A stretch of 60,893 nt of DNA, taken from positions 1-60,893 of the forward strand of contig CAADTP010000026.1 in assembly GCA_900751995.1 (NCBI GenBank), given 5' to 3'. Numbering within the stretch: the first letter of the stretch is position 1; every line of letters starts with the position of its first letter. The translations under genes and the position numbers were made by a program. Source of the stretch: Lachnospiraceae bacterium (GTDB lineage Bacteria; Bacillota; Clostridia; Lachnospirales; Lachnospiraceae). Below, piece after piece: positions 59,565-60,893 of the stretch. The notes under the pieces were generated by a model, which had not been told where the DNA came from, did no database searches, and saw only the letters and a list, made by a program, of their open reading frames with translations.

Positions 59565-60893
59565 ATGAAGAAAAAGAGGATTGCAATGCTTTTGGTCGCA
59601 ACACTTACGTTTTCACAGAGTATGGGCGCGGTCATACCGGTAGCAGCTGAGGAACTGACAGCAGATACCGGACAGGAAACTGCAGAGACAGAAGAATCAG
59701 AAGAAATAGTTCAGGAGAACGATGCCTCGGAAACAACAGGGGAAGCAGCTTCAGTGCCTGATTTGGAAGACGATGAGGAATTAAGTCTTCAGGATGATGC
59801 AGAGAATGCGGAAGAAGAAATTGCAGAAGAAGAAAACACATCAGAAACTACGGAGCTATTCGGGGATAACACCGAAAATCAGGAGGCCTTCAGTGACGGT
59901 TCAGAAGCTGGAGAGTCTGCTGAAGCAAATGAACAATATCAGCTTAATCTGATATTTGAAGGTGCCAGTGGAAGTCAGGATTTACTGCCGAACAGCCATG
60001 TCAGAATTAAATCCCGTCTGGTTGATACAATTGGATGTAGTGATGTTTCTGCATATGAACTGAAAGTTGCTCCGGTAACTGGTGGAAATGGTGTCAAAAT
60101 GGCAGACGTATCATTAGACGGCCAGGATATTGTGCTGGATGTTTACAATAAAACCGGAGACGCCAGAATTTCCGCAACGGCATCCATAAATGGAACTGAA
60201 GTGGCAAAAAGGGAATTTTGGGTTAACATCAGTGAGTATGTGATCCTGCCGGAAAAAATCACAGATACAAGTGGTAATGAAATCAACCTTGAAGTAGGTC
60301 AGCAGCTGGATATAGCAAAAGACATGAAACCACAGCTTGTCCGTTACAAAGATGGAAAAGGAGACCCAATTCCGTTAACAGGGGACAATTACAAGATCGT
60401 CATGTCACAGACAGGTCCTGGAGGTGAAGAATTTCGTGATTATGATGCAGATGGCCTGAAATGGATAGAGGTTCCGGGACAGGATCTTCCAATCCTGGAG
60501 AGAACAACAGAGAATTCTACATGGTTTGCACTTTTAGCTATGGAGAGATCAGAAAATGGAGACTGGCATTATATTACCCGACATCATTATGAACTTACTT
60601 CTTTGATCAGCAACGATTATGACAATGGTCATAATGATGACAGCGAAGAGAAAAGCTCCTACAGACTGGTATATGATTATCAGGATACGACAGGAAACGG
60701 AGCCATGCTGCCGAACAGTCAGATGACAGCTACCACTTATCTGGAGGACAAAACAAAGGATTATCAGAGAGTAGATGATTATAAACTGGAAATTCTGGAA
60801 CAGTCAAAGCTGGCAGATATTTCAGTTTCTGCAGATGGAAAAAAACTTGTTATTAAATCTGGCAATAAAACCGGTCAGGGCTGCTGTTACATA
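59565..60893 (+). CDS. Secreted acidic repeat protein (3' end beyond window)
   Basis: The first 443 residues of a surface or secreted protein that runs off the window. A signal peptide (1-28, ending VAAEE) is followed by a Glu-rich low-complexity stretch (about 29-125), then a module that appears twice. Copy 1 starts near residue 126 (YQLNLIFEG, LLPNSHV, YELKVAPV); copy 2 starts near 366 (YRLVYDYQD, MLPNSQM, YKLEILEQ), a period of about 240. I do not recognise the module. GGGAGAA precedes the ATG, and a -10-like TATAAT is at 59527-59532. A sorting signal may lie in the missing part. Confidence 0.8.
   Translation, partial: MKKKRIAMLLVATLTFSQSMGAVIPVAAEELTADTGQETAETEESEEIVQENDASETTGEAASVPDLEDDEELSLQDDAENAEEEIAEEENTSETTELFGDNTENQEAFSDGSEAGESAEANEQYQLNLIFEGASGSQDLLPNSHVRIKSRLVDTIGCSDVSAYELKVAPVTGGNGVKMADVSLDGQDIVLDVYNKTGDARISATASINGTEVAKREFWVNISEYVILPEKITDTSGNEINLEVGQQLDIAKDMKPQLVRYKDGKGDPIPLTGDNYKIVMSQTGPGGEEFRDYDADGLKWIEVPGQDLPILERTTENSTWFALLAMERSENGDWHYITRHHYELTSLISNDYDNGHNDDSEEKSSYRLVYDYQDTTGNGAMLPNSQMTATTYLEDKTKDYQRVDDYKLEILEQSKLADISVSADGKKLVIKSGNKTGQGCCYI

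Noticed and set aside
1..60893. CRISPR arrays, tRNA and rRNA genes
   Set aside because: I looked for regular direct repeats with spacers, GGTTCAAATCC-type T-loops and rRNA signatures and saw none.

Overview
The window looks like a chromosomal piece of a gut Lachnospiraceae (Firmicutes, Clostridia; Blautia/Ruminococcus-like, genus not fixed). The reasons are AGGAGG ribosome-binding sites, low-to-mid GC, a T-box in front of ileS, a CIRCE/HrcA site, a type-2-looking isoleucyl-tRNA synthetase, HD-GYP/GGDEF sensors and sortase-anchored surface proteins. It opens inside hcp and closes inside a secreted repeat protein. I found no rRNA, tRNA or CRISPR.

Layout. 1-7.4 kb: hcp with a divergent Crp/Fnr regulator, a GNAT acetyltransferase, a CHASE-GGDEF-PAS protein and two MATE transporters. 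7.4-12.2 kb: a large HD-GYP/GGDEF protein, two small unknown proteins, a broken azlC beside intact azlD, and a gene-free stretch rich in hairpins. 12.3-20.3 kb: an MmsA-type aldehyde dehydrogenase, a DeoR regulator, a zinc-uptake operon (zur-znuA-znuC-znuB) behind an operator-promoter, an HtrA protease and a LOG protein preceded by a glutaminase remnant. 20.4-30 kb: a beta-mannosidase, an alanine/glycine symporter under a single-aptamer glycine riboswitch, and an L-tartrate utilisation set (LysR, SLC13 permease, dehydratase alpha and beta).

30-42 kb is the accessory region. It holds a GC-rich palindromic element, a CHAP-domain secreted protein, an Rpn-family gene between duplicated terminators, and a tyrosine recombinase followed by a sortase-assembled pilus operon. 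The pilus gene order (tip adhesin, [116-aa protein], SipA-like, FctA-like major pilin, class B sortase, FctB-like minor pilin) matches the Streptococcus pyogenes FCT locus. The recombinase gene lies between 23-bp inverted repeats (21/23 matching) whose 7-bp centres are exact reverse complements. Just inside the left repeat is an outward-facing promoter that inversion would turn into the pilus operon. I read this as a Hin-like invertible cassette, built on a tyrosine recombinase, that switches an FCT-type pilus; the sequenced orientation is predicted OFF. A protein with three Cys4 modules and an AP2 domain follows the operon.

42-61 kb: a GlcNAc/glucose-type PTS, tandem YibE/F proteins with a decayed permease, a CIRCE-controlled Hsp20, a nucleoside hydrolase, a DEDDh exonuclease, a D,D-carboxypeptidase, a T-box operon of ileS plus glycogen phosphorylase, two HD-domain proteins and two secreted proteins.
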